From the NCBI GenBank assembly GCA_963682055.1, contig OY821748.1, positions 315,001 through 379,000 on the forward strand: a stretch of 64,000 nucleotides of DNA. Reading direction: 5' to 3'. The position numbers and the translations under genes were made by a program. This stretch comes from Primula veris (lineage: Eukaryota > Streptophyta > Magnoliopsida > Ericales > Primulaceae). Below, in pieces: positions 10,828 to 25,238 of the stretch (its first letter is position 1; each line of letters opens with the position of its first letter). The notes under the pieces are model-generated. The model was not told the origin of the DNA and did no database searches. It saw only the letters and a list, made by a program, of their open reading frames with translations.

Positions 10828-13800
10828 ATGAAGATGGCGAATAATAGTATTCATGTGTTATTAATAATAATAATAGTCTTAAATAATAATATACTACTCT
10901 CTTTCTCTGCAACAATACCACCTTGCAACTCGATTCATCTCCGCTATTCATACATCATATCTAAACCCATTCCCCCTAACGAAACCGACTCATCCAAACA
11001 ACCCTACTCCTTTAAATCCTCTCTCACCGTTACCAACAACGGCTACGATAAATTAAAATCATGGCAAGTTTTTCTCGGTTTTCATAACAACGAGCGTCTC
11101 AAATCCTACTCCAATGCCGTCCTCATCGGTTCTTCTGATGTCCCCATTGACGGTTCCGATTCCGTGTGGGTCGGGAACGGTACCATCGTTGCGGGCTTTC
11201 CTAGTACCGATATTCTTCCCCCGATAGATACCTCGGGAGATGTGAGTGAGTATTCGACTAAGGTTGAGTTTGTTGGGACGGAGGTTGGCGTCTCGCCACA
11301 GGATAAACCGATGCCGAACTCGATCTATTTGGTTAACGAGGGTTTTATTTGCCCTCGTAATTCTTCCTCTTCCAAATCTGGTACTTTTACTCTTTTTTTT
11401 TTTAATTTTTTTTAATTTTAATTTATTAGCCTGCTTTACATTTGATAAGTGTCCCTGTTTAATAGTTAAATTAATCTTTGATTCGCAATATTAAATACTA
11501 TAAGAAATAAGGTTATTATTATTCGCAATATTAAGTTAAGTCATCACAAAATTACAGTTGACTCATATATTAAGTAATATAAATGTTTATCTTAAAAAAA
11601 AATGTATATTGTTTGAAAAAATTCTGGATTAATAATAACTGTTATATTCGGAATCCATAAAAATCATAGTTTAGCAAATGTTTGAATTATTTATTTAAGA
11701 TTAAATTGGCAGGCCTATGTTTGGTTTAGAATGGGTGATTTGTGGATCGATTAATGAATATGTTGCTTTTTAGTGTACGGGGATTTTATTCATTGGGTCG
11801 CAAGTGTGTGTAACATTTCTTAAGGATTTGCGTGTATGTAACCCGTAAGGTACGGTAAACATTGGGTATGATATTTGAAATTGATCTGCATTTGCTGTAT
11901 TTTGAATTGGTTTTCTTTATAGTAACGAATTCAATGAATAACAGTTCAAAAAGTAGTAGTAGATGATATGAGTAAAAGTGTTAAAAAAAGCTCAACATTC
12001 TTTAAAACTGATTTTGTGTCCATGTTTGACAATTGACAATGGAAACAGCAAAAGCCATATGCTTATAGTTGTAAAAAAAAGCTTGATATCAAATTATAAT
12101 TTACAATTTATTCTCCCTTTAATAATATTGGCTGTTGTTATAAACCACTTGAGCTATACAAAGTGTGAATAAAAAAGATCTATTGTTTGGGTACATCGTA
12201 TGCCAAGAGAAAAGGACATAATTGATTTAATTTTTAGTTGAATTGTTATGGTTGTGTGTATATATGATATTCCAGTACATTGTATTTGACGATTTCCTAT
12301 GTTATGATATGTCATATATATAATGCTAAATGGGCATGAGTCATGACATGGTAGGAATTAGTTTATTGTGTATTCTCATTCACATGTATATTTTTTTTTG
12401 TATCTTTATATCATTTTAGTCAAGTGTGTTAGCCACGATGATATGGAGGTGATGACAATTATTGTGTGTACATAATCTATTAGACACTTTAATATATAAT
12501 GGAAACATCCACACACACACACACACACACACACCCAATTAGTTTTTGTCTCTCAAACTTGTCCTTTTGGCTGATTTTGGATTTGTTTGGCTGCAAGTTT
12601 TCAGCAAATGGTTCGTTCGTATATTCGAGCTTGAGTGCATCCATATTTTAAAAAATTGTTATCTCATATCAGAATATACAAACAGATCCTAGGTTTTAAG
12701 ATTTTCTGTTAAATTCAGAACAACTTAAAAGTTAATATAAAAAAACTAAGAAGGTGAACTTGAAAGCTACAACTAAACAACTCCTTTATCTTCAATTGGT
12801 TAAGCTTTTTAGGACTTAATTGTTTAATTAAATTCAGTACGACTTAAAAGTAGAACAAACAATGAAAAACCACAAGTATAAGCGTAAAAGTCGCAATCAA
12901 CCAAACGTGCCCTTCATCTTTGATTAACTAAGCATCTTTCAGCTAATACGTAATTAGGTTCCCAAAAATGTTCACTTATGTATCTATTATTTCCTCATTA
13001 TACAGGTAATGGTACAATGGAAGTGTGTTGTACCAAAGATCCAAAATTCAAGTCCAACACCACAACAGACGATGGGTTCTTGCCCCGAAAAAACGGCGAT
13101 CTCACGATGATGTATGATATAGAAAGTACATACGAAGGAAGTTACTGGGCCCGGGTCACGATTGAGAACCACCACCCTCTTGGTCGACTCGATTACTGGA
13201 AACTAAGCTGGGATTGGATGAGAGAGGAATTCATTAATGATATGAAAGGGGCTTATACTGATAAAGTCGACTCCAGGGACTGTATTTACGGTCCACAAGC
13301 CCAATTTTATACAACTACAGACTTCTCTACTGTATTAAATTGCGAACGGAGACCGACTTTAATTGATTTACCCCTCGATAGAACGAATGACACGAAATTC
13401 GGGATGGTCCCCAATTGTTGCCGAAACGGAACCATTTTGCCCAAGTCGATGGACCCAGAAAAATCGAAATCTGTTTTCAAAGTAAATGTATTTAAAATGC
13501 CACCGGTTATGAACCGATCAGAGCTCTTCCCGCCTCAAAACTGGAAAATCAAAGGTACTGTGTTAGTATTATAAACTTTATAATCTTTTTACATATCATT
13601 TTCCAACACCTACCCATAACGTGCAAGCCAGAATCTAATAGCTAAATGCACAAGTTTTTGTTGGGTGTGACACCGTGTTAATTTACCAATTTTGCTAAAA
13701 GCTCAAAGTGTTAGCAGGGGATCTTTAACCATGTATAAGTATATTTTTTTCCATCACTCCCGTTAACCTACAAGCTAGATTAGCTTACGAAAAGCTCCAC

Positions 13801-14775
13801 GTGTTCTTAGGCTGTGATAGGATTTTAAATTACCAATTTTTCTAAGGTTATCAAACCTTAAAAGGGGGGAAACTTTTTAATCATATATATTATTATTTTC
13901 CAACAGGTCTGCTCAACCCCGACTACGAATGCGGGCCACCGGTCCGGGTCAGCCCGAGCCAGTACCCGGACTCTAGCGGGTTAGCGGTCAACAAGACTGT
14001 CGTCGCCAGCTGGCAAGTGGTTTGCAACATAACCAAGCCGAAAGGTTCAAACCCAAAATGTTGCGTTTCGTTTTCGGCTTATAATAACGAATCCGTTATA
14101 CCATGTAAAACCTGCGCTTGCGGGTGTCCCACGTCATCGAGCCAGACGTGTAGTGCCACTTCACCGGCCCTTCTTCTTCCCTCTCAAGCGCTCCTCCTCC
14201 CGTTTGAAAACCGGGGCAATTTGACCAAAGCATGGGCGGATATAAAACACCTTCCAAAACCAAACCCTATGCCATGTGGTGACAACTGCGGTGTATCTAT
14301 AAACTGGCATTTATATTCTGATTATAAACGCGGGTGGACTTCTAGAGTGACAATATTCAACTGGGACGAAACCCCGTTTGCAGATTGGTTTGCAGCTGTA
14401 GAAATGGGAGATGCGACACTCGGGTTTGAAAAGGCCTATTCGTTTAACGGAACGGCGTTTATTAACGGAAAAGGAGATAAAAACAACACGATCTTTATGC
14501 AGGGTCTACCGGGTTTGAACTATATTGTCGCGGAAAGCGATGATGGGAAAGATCCCTTGAGAAATCCAAGGGTACCTGGGAAACAACAATCGGTATTGTC
14601 TTTTACAAAGAAAAATATGCATTATATGGATGTTGCTGGGTACGGTTTTCCGAAAAAAGTTTATTTTAACGGAGAGGAATGTTCACTACCTGATGAACTT
14701 CCGACGAGTAGTGGCTACCGAAATGGCATCTCGCTCTTTTTAGCGGTCGTGTTATTATTGGTAATGCAGCTATAG
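10828..14775 (+). CDS. COBRA-like protein (COBL7-type subgroup), GPI-anchored
   Basis: Three exons: 10828-11380, 13006-13554 and 13907-14775, all with GT-AG borders and matching phases (phase 1 at both introns), giving 656 residues. COBRA-like proteins sit on the outer plasma membrane and wall and help orient cellulose deposition. Visible features are a signal peptide (about residues 1-33, hydrophobic LLIIIIVL core), a long N-terminal domain typical of the larger COBL7-11 type (usual length about 650), the central cysteine-rich segment [11 protein letters not shown] with the family CCVS motif, KTCACGCP, and a hydrophobic C-terminus ([15 protein letters not shown]) for GPI attachment. Many Asn-X-Ser/Thr sites are present. 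I chose the ATG at 10828 because the upstream in-frame ATG at 10720 translates a CT-rich 5' leader. A second Met lies two codons later. Family certain; subgroup likely. Confidence 0.95.
13576..13905. repeat. Diverged duplication filling COBRA-like intron 2
   Basis: The second intron is essentially two diverged copies of one unit of about 160 bp. Shared landmarks in order are TTTTCCAACA/TTTTTCCATCA, an ACCTAC-CAAGC motif, TTTACCAATTTTGCTAA versus TTACCAATTTTTCTAA, and a TATATATTTT end. The second unit supplies the splice acceptor. Confidence 0.5.
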
Positions 14776-16131
14776 AATAACGGGATGATTGGGATTTGGT
14801 AACAATTGTTTTTTCTTTCTCATTATTGGGGGAAATGATGTGAAGATTTGTTCTTTCTTTTCTTTGTTTACTGATATTGGTATGTAGATTATATATGTGG
14901 AGAAGAAATATTGGAAGTTCGGTTGTCACTGCTTCTATTATTAATTTATTATATGAATTAAAAAGGTTAATCTGATCAATTCGTTCAGTTTTGCAACCTT
15001 TTTAGTATATCAGTCTTGTGGTCTATCTATACTCCGTGGATGTATCAACAGGGAATCTGCCATTTATGCTGCAACTACAGTACTGTTGGAAGAGAAGTTT
15101 AAAACCTTGTTAGGTTTCATGGCTGAGCAATAACCAACACATTTCGAGTTCAGTTTTCCTAGAGACTGTATGGAACGAGCTTTTATTTTTAGGCACCGCA
15201 AGTTTTTGGACAGATAATTGGAGCTTATAGTGTTTCTTTCAGACGTAACTATGCCATCTAAGTAATGTTTTCAGACGTAACTTTTGTGTTTCAAATTCTG
15301 CATCCAATTTTATATCTACCTCCACAACTCACGTTAGTGAAGAGATTCTAGTCTATAAACTTTTCGGTAGCCTTAGTCTCTATAAATGTAATATGAGTGA
15401 AGATTTTCTAACATAAGAACCGAACACCACCTCAGCTCATCCTGTCAGATGTTTTCAAATCAGGAAGTTTGCTCTCAACTTTCAAGTTACAGCTCTTCAT
15501 TATCTCACTTGCCCGTTTCATTTGGTTGTTCAGTTTAAAATCTACACTATTCGGTAATTTTCCTGTTTTGGCTTGAAAATACTAGTTTATTGTAGTAGCT
15601 TACAAGCGACTAAGTTGAGCTTGATAGCTGCAAACAAGCAACCTTTTAATACAGAGAGACAACTGAACTATTTAAACACTTATCCAAATATAAGCAGAAA
15701 TTGTGCTTTACGCAATCAAATAAGATCTGTACATTAGTCTGTAAAAATACTTTGCATTATTGAAGTCTTTAAAAGGTGGTCCTAAAAAACTTATCTCCCT
15801 GTCTAAAAGGTTCTGAATCATCAGAAATCCACAACCAACATAAAATAAAAAAGATCAGATGGTCTATGAAAATAATCTCCAAACGAACAATAAACTACCA
15901 GTTATTTTGAAATTCAACCTACAAATTCAAAAATTTGCATGCAGAACCTTGCATATCATGCACCTGTATCTTTCATTGAAAAAATCGAGAGATCTGAGAT
16001 TCTGAAATGGTGATTTTGCCCATATCCGAACCCGAGTTGGAACATTTGTTGTAAACAAAGATCACTTCAGTTGTAAGGCCAGATATATACACTTTAAATA
16101 GCAACACTGAAGAATGATCTTTGGGAGTGAT
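14776..16131. other. Convergent intergenic region (3' ends of COBRA-like and response regulator)
   Basis: It holds the 3' untranslated ends of the two convergent genes. No third gene is recognised. A short stretch at about 15050-15140 reads as an ORF fragment without family resemblance. AATAAA-like signals are common in this AT-rich DNA and were not assigned. Confidence 0.5.
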
Positions 16132-19100
16132 TTAAACCGGAAGATTATCCAATGGTGGAAAACCATCAAAGCCAAAATCATTTTGGCCGTGCCCAACTCC
16201 ATTTTGCTGCTGAATTGACAAAAAAAAATTGAGTTTTAGTATGTTATATCCCCATTTGTCACCAAAAAAAGAAAAGAAAAATACTTCTAGACATTCTAAA
16301 TCGAATTTTTTACGCACACCGGATCGAAATTTGAATGTTTAAACTTTAAACCCAAACAAGTGGACGCAGATGCTAACATAATTATCACACGAGAATTACC
16401 AGGAAAACCATCAATAATCATTTTGAACTGGCTAAGTTCCGTCTTTCTGTTAAAATAAGACAAGAAGATTTGAGTTTTACTTTGTTTGTACTACTTACGA
16501 CCAAAAACAAAAAAATTGAATAAAAAATTACTCTTTTATATCTAAATTTGTAGACGTAACGTCATTTTTGTAGTTATCGACACCAACACTAGTATTCTAC
16601 TAAGTACAAACCTTACTGTTTCACATTGATCCATTAAATAGGAGGTTAGATAGAATTCACACGTGAATGGGGAAAAAGTAAAGTAATATGCATTTAGACA
16701 TAAGAAACCCATTTAAGTTAATATGTTTCAAACTTGCCTAATGTCTGTTTTGTAGTTTTGCGACACCAAAAACGAGTTGTCATCTTTTTTTACATCGAAA
16801 AGAAGTTTGCTTTTGAGCATGCACTCGTTACCTTTCAAGCTACAGATAATAATGCAGATTATCTAAAAATTTATAATGCTATTTAAATTTAACCTCTCAC
16901 TATCCCCATTTGGTTTGAAATTTCTAAAAAAAGCGTAGATCGGCTTAAATAGTTTTAAATCATTTCTTACAGATAGCATACAAATATATAACCGGATTAG
17001 CTTTACGTGGTAATGGAGACTACACAGTGCTACACTTTGTCAGAGTAGGCACTGCTGGGTGCTGCCATCTCAGGAAATACGTGTACATATAAGCGTAAAG
17101 ATCTGCGAACAAAAAATTTACACTTACCGGCTTAAGAAGCACACTCAGAAGGTCCTCCTGCACAAATTGATCCGCAAAAAGCATATTCTGGCTGCTAGTT
17201 TCCACATTCGATTCCGATTTAACTCTCATTGAGCTCTCACCAAAAAACCCCCCAATTCCATTTCCATTTCTATTTTGAAAACTATTCTTTCCTGAAGAAA
17301 ACCCCTGGTGAACCAAAACTGAAGGTTGCACATTCAAACCGTTACTGTTACTATTGCTTTGCAAATTCACATGTGGCGTCGATTCAAAACTCATCCCAGT
17401 ATTCTGCAAACCCCAGTTATCATTCGTCTTGTGCTGAGCCAAATCGCTAAATATATCATAGCTTGGGTCAAACCCTCTTGAACTGCCTTCGTTTCGAACC
17501 AATACTTTATCACTATTATTGCCTTGGTTTCCGGAAAAATTGACCATAGAGGGCTGACTAAGTGGATTATAGGCCGACCCCCTAACATTACCAACAAGGT
17601 CGTTACCTGTAAATACCTCATTCGCCGAGAACCCAGATTTTTGCAATGACGAAAGCCTCGAAAGATGATTATTATTGCTATTAATACGGGGATTTTGTTG
17701 CATATTATTTATACCACGCAAGTGAGCAAGTTGTTGAGGTTCCATTGTCGTGGGTATCCCATGAAGTAAATTCACTTGCTTATTAGCACTACTCATATTA
17801 TTATTATTATTATTGGTTTCTCTATATCTTGAAGGGTTTTCGAAGCTAAAAATGTTGTTATTTCGTTGGTCTAAAATGGGGATGGTGGATTTGGGGAGGG
17901 ATCGAGCTAGGGTTGCCGCTTGGAGGTTGGCTAGACTCTGTGGCGGGAGGTGGCCCGACGCTGCTAACGCTTGAAGATCTAGACCGTTCATCGACGACAT
18001 TTGCCCCATAAAAGAGTTTCCAATACCTGCTTGGTGATGGGATACTCCGCTTAGCCGCCTTAGGTACAGCCGATATTTCTACAAAAAAAATAAGAACATA
18101 ATACAAGTAAGTACTTAAAAAGAGAAACTGATACACTACAAATGAGAAATTACAGTTTTAAGGGGTAATTCCTATTCGAAGACATAGCGGCCAACCTACA
18201 GCCGATATTTCTACAAATAAAATATCATATATGCAAGAAAGTTTAATTTTCGGTCACATTTTCCTACATAGGATCATCTAACGAGAGGGGGTGTGAAAGT
18301 TTTATTTCGTCAATCATTCCACACATTTTTGAGAAGTTGTCTTTTCGGAGGAAAAAAGAAAATAAAGGTGTTTAAGTTTGATAACAAGAACAAGCTTTGG
18401 GTTCTGAACTGCCGAATTGTTCCCATAAATTAGTGTTATATAAATACTTCATCGAGCCTAATAAGCTTATAACACACGGTACTAAAAAAACAGTTTTTTT
18501 CAATGCTTTTAAAAGTTTTACAACAGGAAATGGATTATCAGAAAAAGGTAATGAAGAAATGAACAAAGTTCGCTTGAAAAACAAGAGAAAGTGGTGTTTC
18601 TCCACTAGTGTGAAAAAATAATTGTTCTAGAAACTAAATCTTTAAGAAAAGTGTACCATAGATATAGCAATAAGTTGTGTTCTCGGAAAAATTTAGGATG
18701 ACAATAATGGCATCTTGTTTGCTTCTGAATATAAATACAGGTTTCTGATTCCATAGTATAGGAAACATCCACACTGTTCCAGGGAAGTGATTTAAAGGAA
18801 ATAATTATTCTGAGCATACGAGTTTTCCCAACTGTTTTCCAAGTTTAGAGCCAATAAAAAATTGTAGAAATCAGAACGGAGCTCACCCTTGGCTTAAATT
18901 TTCATCATTAATATAGATATTCAATTACCTGAAGGTGGCTGGCAACGTTTTCTCTAGTAAGTCCAGGGACATTCATCATTTCTAGAATCTTCTTTGGAAC
19001 TGCCTCTGCACATGTGTATATAATATATATTAGAACATGATAACAAAACGTAGTAACACCTTCTTACTGAATAAAGGTTGCTTCAAAAGCAGAAGCTATT

Positions 19101-21964
19101 CTATGCGCCAAATATCCAGTGGGTTTGCCCACCAATAATCCGCAATTATTTTGATTCCAAAGCACATTAAGCACATTGTTTTACAAAACACCTTTTCATA
19201 TTATTTTCCATATGCCTTAACTTTTACCATTTATTTGTATAATCGAATTCATGTCATGTTATTTAAACCATATTCATTTTCCTTATCGACTGCATTTAAA
19301 GGGAAGCTTGTGCCTGAAATAGAGATCTAAAGAAGGTCAACTTGAGCAAAACCTTTGATAGTAATAATTATGAAAAACAAAACTGCAACTTTCAGAACTA
19401 AAATACAGAAATAGTAAAAATAAAAAGGTAATAAATGTAAATTTAGTTAATAAAATTATAAAACTACTATCGATCCCTTTGACCCGTATTTCTCCTGCTC
19501 ATCCAAAATTAGTTGATTTGAACATTGGCTCTAGAGTTTCTAGAACAAAGACAGGTGTTTCTGTCACAACTCCAAATTTAGTGTGTTTTAACTTAATAAT
19601 TATCATAAAATATTTTTCATTACAGCATACTGTAATAAGAAAATACAGGCATGACAACAATACATGATGCACGTGCATTTTAATGACTTGGTTGTTGCTA
19701 GACACCGACACGGGACACAAATATCAAATTTGCTTGCCGATCTAAAGTGATACATAAACTTTGATTTGTTGCAGCTCTTTTTGCTTGTGCTTAAAAAACT
19801 GAGTTTTTAGTTAATTTTCCCATAAGCTTGTAGCTATAAGCAGGGATAATCCAGTCTTTTCATTACCATCAAAGAATCAAACTGTAATTGCTAGAAGGCT
19901 ACAACAATAGTTGTAGTTTTCGAGATTGAGAAAAAACTGCACTAATACAGCTTAAAGTTTCTAGTTTTCTCAGACAAAAAAACTTCAGAGAATCTCAGTT
20001 TTTAACTGAACAACCAAAAACAGTCCATCTTTAAAGCAAAAAAACTGACCTTAAAAGCTGCGCCAAACAAAACCAAAAAAGATAAGTACACTTACTATCA
20101 ACACCGAGCTGATCCACAGCCGCCATAAACTGCTGATGAAGCTCAACCGACCAAACAACTCTTGGCTTTTTCAATGATGACGAGTCCTCTCTCTCCTCAC
20201 CATCATCCTCATCATCCTTTCTCCTCTTCGAATTCCTATAATTTCCTTCATTAGCTGATGATGAATAATCCACGTCATCATTACCCTTACTTTGTTGTTG
20301 ATGTTCCCCTTCGTCTAAGCTCCTAGTTTGCTCAATGTTATCTTTCCATTCGTGCTTTTTTCGACGGACCACATGTTGCCATATGTTCTTTAGTGCTTCC
20401 ATACGAACCGGTTTAATTAAATAATCGCACGCACCGTGAGTCACCCCTTTCATCACCACACTTTTGCTGTCATCGGCTGACATCACTGTACAAGGAAAAG
20501 ACTTTATTTTTATATTTATACATTTGACCATAGAATAATAGATTTTGTGTGATAAACAACAATTTTCCATCAAACATAGAAGTATAGAACAGTGCCATCA
20601 ATTCTGTCTCCTTAACTTAAACAAATTTTCAGTTTTGTGACATTAATTTTTGGACAAAATGACAATACCCTTAAGAATTGAAAGATTGTGCAAGTCAAGG
20701 AATATATTAATGAAAAATCTCGTAAGCCGAGGCTAGAAAAATAACGTCTATATACAAAACCAGCAAAAAAGAGTAATTCATTAAACTAAAAGGATAATCG
20801 ATAGTAGAAGGTATTGAATTGAAACTGGCTCATAATTTTGTGACAGATTAATTACACCATATGGCTACAAAATCGAATTCAATTGTATCAAATTTCAACT
20901 CCACTCAATTCAATAAAGACCTAAGTAAGAAGAATATAAAAATTAGAATTTTTTTAACGTGCTTACTTATGACAGGCAAGTCCATCTCTAGGCCGACGTG
21001 TTCAAGGAGTTTAAATCCGTCCATGTCGGGCATATGAACATCGCTAATGATAATATCGTACCCATTTCTGTTCTCTCTTAGAAGAGACAACGCCTTTTCA
21101 GCACGATTGCTCTTGGTAACTGAAAAACACAAAAATTAAAAAAAGAGGCAAACAAAAGAAAATAAAAATAAGAAACATTGATAGAAACCATAAGTAATAA
21201 TTTAATATGCTCATATGATCCCAAAAAGAGTGATCTTGAACTAATCAGAGCACGAATCAAAATACAATCTTTGTTCATAATTTCCAAAAGCATGAGACTA
21301 ACTGGACAGTCTGGACTAGATCTTTTATTATTTCAACCAAATTTCCAAAATACCTATGAGAATGTAAATCGGTATAGAAATATTCGGTTTTCGAAATAAA
21401 GAAAATTTTGAAACTTGGGTTGAAGATTTTATCCCAATCCAATCACCTTCAGTGACATAATATGATTTATCTGAAAATTTAGTCAAAATCTTAAATTGGC
21501 ATATAACATACAAAATAGTAGACCAAAATCTTTAGTACAATCACACAATTCTTACCTAGCTGCCCAAAGATTCCAGATCTCAAACAAAAATTAGCAGAAA
21601 AATAAATAGATGGAGAGAAATCTTCTCCACAGTTTCACAAACAAAAAACAAAATCTAGAATACCATAGAAGATCAATAAAAAGAATTTATAAAAAAATGC
21701 ACAATCATAAATTACTCCCATAACTTGGATATATAAATAACTAGACTATAACTATATGTATGTGTGTAAAATTGTAAATAGAGATAGACCTTGATAGAGA
21801 CAATTTTTGAGCATCTTTTCTAAGATCATAAGACAAGTCGGGTCATCGTCGACGACAAGTACTCGGAGACCTGCCGGAAACTGATCGGAAACTCCTTCTC
21901 CGACCACCTTTCTCACTGATATTGGTAAAGACATGGTTTTAGCTAATTGATTCATTATTTTCAA
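16132..21964 (-). CDS. Type-B two-component response regulator (ARR1/ARR2-like)
   Basis: Six exons on the minus strand: 21964-21790, 21119-20967, 20485-20096, 19005-18929, 18078-17128 and 16209-16132. All join in frame and give 607 residues. It is a nuclear transcription factor at the end of the cytokinin phosphorelay: a His-phosphotransfer protein phosphorylates its receiver domain, releasing the DNA-binding domain. The receiver (about residues 32-150) shows [12 protein letters not shown], the phospho-acceptor Asp in [18 protein letters not shown] and the Lys in YLIKPVR. An acidic and Lys/Arg linker (DDEDDGEER) follows. The GARP/Myb-like domain (about 214-276) runs from [15 protein letters not shown] to [14 protein letters not shown] across three exons. 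The long C-terminus is Asn/Ser/Gln-rich with an Asn run (near 17805), as expected for an activation region. The last exon encodes the family-typical [14 protein letters not shown] end. The start is the first ATG; another Met at residue 4 is possible. Confidence 0.95.
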
Positions 21965-22560
21965 TTTTTATCACTTACCCACATCAAGTTACCTAATTTT
22001 AAAGATGCCCAGATTATTAAAAAAACAATAATTCCAAATTCAATTTTTAATCCACAGAGAGAGAGAGAGAAATGATTTGTAGAGAGAGAGAGAGATTATA
22101 GATAGATATATATATATATATATATATATATGAGAAGTTGAGATGGAAAACATGATTGTGTGTACTTACTTGTTCAGTTCATTCTAGACTGCTTTTTCTG
22201 TCTTTTTTTTATTTAATTTTCATTTAATTTTATTTAATTTGATTAACTGAATACTGTAACAAATTTGTATTTATTTACAAATTTAATTATGGAAGTGGGT
22301 CTCTCCGTTGAGTGTGGATCCAGCTCACCTTTTTTTTAATTTTTTAATTTTTTTAAATTTATTTTACAACTACAACCAGTAGTAGTAGTATGTATGTATG
22401 TAACAATTTTATAAATTTTGTGATTGTAACGATTTACTCTTCTAGTACGATTTTTGTACATAATTTGTATGTTGGATCATCCTAATACTCCAACACCTTT
22501 GACTATAGTGAGATTGTGGAAATTTAATTTTATAAGGGTTCATGAATATAAAGATTAATC
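21965..22560 (-). promoter_or_regulatory. Upstream region of the response regulator
   Basis: The leader carries GA-rich runs (about 22058-22095) and a (TA)n run (about 22106-22130), a common layout for plant 5' leaders. No transcription start can be fixed from sequence alone. Confidence 0.4.
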
Positions 22561-22568
22561 TAATGAGG

Positions 22569-22740
22569 GACTTGTGAAGAAACTGAACCGGGACGATGAC
22601 AATGTCGGACTAATCTAAGTGTCATTGGAGTTTTAGCATAGAAACGTCATTGAAGACTTGTGAAGAAACTGAACCGGGAACGATGACAATGTCGGACTAA
22701 TCTAAGTGTCATTGGAGTTTTAGCATAAAAACGTCATTGA
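22569..22740. repeat. Recent tandem duplication, 86-bp unit
   Basis: Copies 22569-22654 and 22655-22740 are nearly identical, differing by one inserted A and one or two substitutions. Each starts GACTTGTGAAGAAACTGAAC and ends AACGTCATTGA. No coding or structural role is seen. Confidence 0.95.
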
Positions 22741-25044
22741 CAGTACTACGGTAGATATGTCTAGTTATTAGGCGCTCAAAATAGTAAAACATACGGTAAA
22801 TGTTTTGCTCGTTAATCGTAGACTCGATTTATTACTTGACATCGTGTAAAGCGTTAAAAAGTCGGAGTATATCTTTCAGGAAACTTTACAAATATTATAA
22901 ATTGAGTTTTCGTCAGAGATGCGTGATGTTAGATTGTAATTTTTTTTAGATTGTTATTTGAGTTGAGTATTGTTAAATCTTTTGGAGAAAGATGGCTTTG
23001 CAATTAAACTCACTTAATTGGGGATTATCCTACATTCAGAATTTAATTTATAGGGTTTATTCAAATATCAAATATGCAAAACATGAGATTAGTGCATAAC
23101 AGTTGTAAAGGAAAGCTAACAATCAACAATATTGGCTTTGATTTGATGTTCCTTGTTCAGTCAAGTAAAAATCACTTTAAAGTGAAAGATACACTTGCCC
23201 AAATTACCTAATTATCATACATTACTAATGGTTTTTAACCGATGTCTTAACTTCATTTAGAAAGTTATATAGACTTTTAATTACATATTACCTCTTTGGC
23301 TCTTTCTAATCTATTTTTGAGTTGCCTGTGTTACATACATGTATGCTCATGAACATAAATAAGCTTGATTTTGTTTATAACTTAGTTAACACTGAACAAA
23401 TTACCAATGCACGGAATTTACATATTCCTCATTAGTCTAAGCTTTTGATTATTTCTTAATTGGTAAATTGGAACTTATCTACAGGTCGCGGCAACTCATT
23501 TACATACCAATTTTGTATGTTTAAAAGTTTAATCGATGCAGAGGATTAAATGTGTATAATTTGAAATTAAACCCATAATGAAGGAGGTGCATGTACTTAT
23601 ATTAAAAGATTGTAATTTAAGCAAAGAAATTAATCATAGAATATCTTTAGTCATAATTAGCATTATTCATATTTCTTAATTTTACATTGCATTAAGTTTT
23701 ATTTAGTTTTGCATTTAAAGTAATAGGGGTAAATGGTAATGAAGGAATAGTTGAGGTTATTTAGATTTGATTAACTTGGTCAAATACATACGAAACTTGG
23801 AGTTCGATGTTGTCGACCTAATTAAGCTCCGTTGGTAGAGATAAATTTATTAGTTTGTCCGATCTCAACCGAAACTACATTTGGTCGTCGTTCAAATAAT
23901 TTCCTAAAAATCATAAAATAACAACATTGTGAATTGTAGTTTCCGTTATAGCTACATATATCTCTATCTATATCTATATATAACTAAATGACAAGTCAAA
24001 ACTTATTTTATTAATCATAAAAAAACAAAAAAAAACGTCGATGACCCGTGTATAAATCTTTTAAGTAGCAATGCTCTCATTTTTGTTTCAAGCAAAAATA
24101 AAATTTGATAAGCTAAGCATTTTTCAAGCTAAACTAAATAACTAGTAATAGAGAGTTACTTTCCACATTATAATCAGCTAATTTAACACTGCATGTGTAT
24201 AATGACTCGAGAGTTACGCAATAAAATTAAGTAATGGAAATATTACGTGTTCAACGCATGATAAGCTATTTTTATATTACCACTAATAACGCCATCTTGG
24301 GCAAATTTGATTTGCAAACCAATGCCACCCCCACCATGTTGAGATAGTGACTCATTTTAGGGGCACCACTACTACTACTACTACTATATTGATGTTTTCC
24401 TTTTCTAAACATATTAGTATAGTCTATATATATATACAACCAACGAGTTTTATGTTACAATTAACAAATGTAAAGAATTATAACTTTTGCACTTGTAACA
24501 CATGATTAACACTTGTAATATAAATTGAAGAGAAATGGCACCTCAAAGTTATGAAACATTCATTCCTGTGTATTTTTTTTACAAGCAATTCTAAGTTTCT
24601 AACTATTTAATTAATTAACCACCCCCAACCCATTGCTTACAAATAAAATGTGGAGCAAAAGAAAACCCCATTATTATTTGGATATCTATATATAGAACGT
24701 GATACACCAAATAATTGGAGACAAACAAGCAATTTGATGCATGCACAAACGATGCACTGATTTCTATAAGTAAACTCAATTAGTTGAGTTTTACATCATG
24801 TTAAAACCGACTCATCTCCATAGCGGAGGGAATATGTACGGGGTAAACGGGACTAAAACACCTCTCATTTTAGCGGAGGGAATATGTATTTTGCTGAAAA
24901 TTTGATGATTATATCATTTTAGCAACTTCATTATTAAAAATATATATAAATATGTAACTTAGCCCCATCCAACTTAAAATACTAGGTCCCCTACATGTAT
25001 TACTATAGAGACCAAGTCATTTAGTATAATATATATGCTCTAAT
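22741..25044. other. Intergenic, no gene seen
   Basis: AT-rich DNA without recognisable exons. Small items are a short (CTA)n run at about 24368-24385 and two copies of TAGCGGAGGGAATATGTA 50 bp apart (about 24821 and 24871), probably MITE end remnants. Confidence 0.5.
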
Positions 25045-25238
25045 CACTAAAAAAAAAATACTCAAATAGCGACGGGATTAGTGACGGTATTTTTTGTTAC
25101 GAGCTTATTAGGGACGGTTTTTGTGACGGATTTGTGACAGTTTAGTCAATTTGCGACAGATTTATAATAATTTTTTAAATTAGTGACAGACTTGTGACAT
25201 TTTTTGATTCTCATTAAATCAAACAGTATTTTGTAGTG
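25045..25238. mobile_element. CACTA-type MITE with AAT target duplication
   Basis: The 194-bp element starts CACTAAAAAAAAAATA and ends TATTTTGTAGTG, the inverted CACTA terminus. Inside are subterminal repeats of the form GTGACGGATTTGTGACAG, GCGACGGGATTAGTGACGG and GTGACAGACTTGTGACA, typical of plant CACTA elements. AAT precedes the left end and follows the right end, matching the 3-bp target duplication of this superfamily. It is too short to encode a transposase. Confidence 0.85.
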
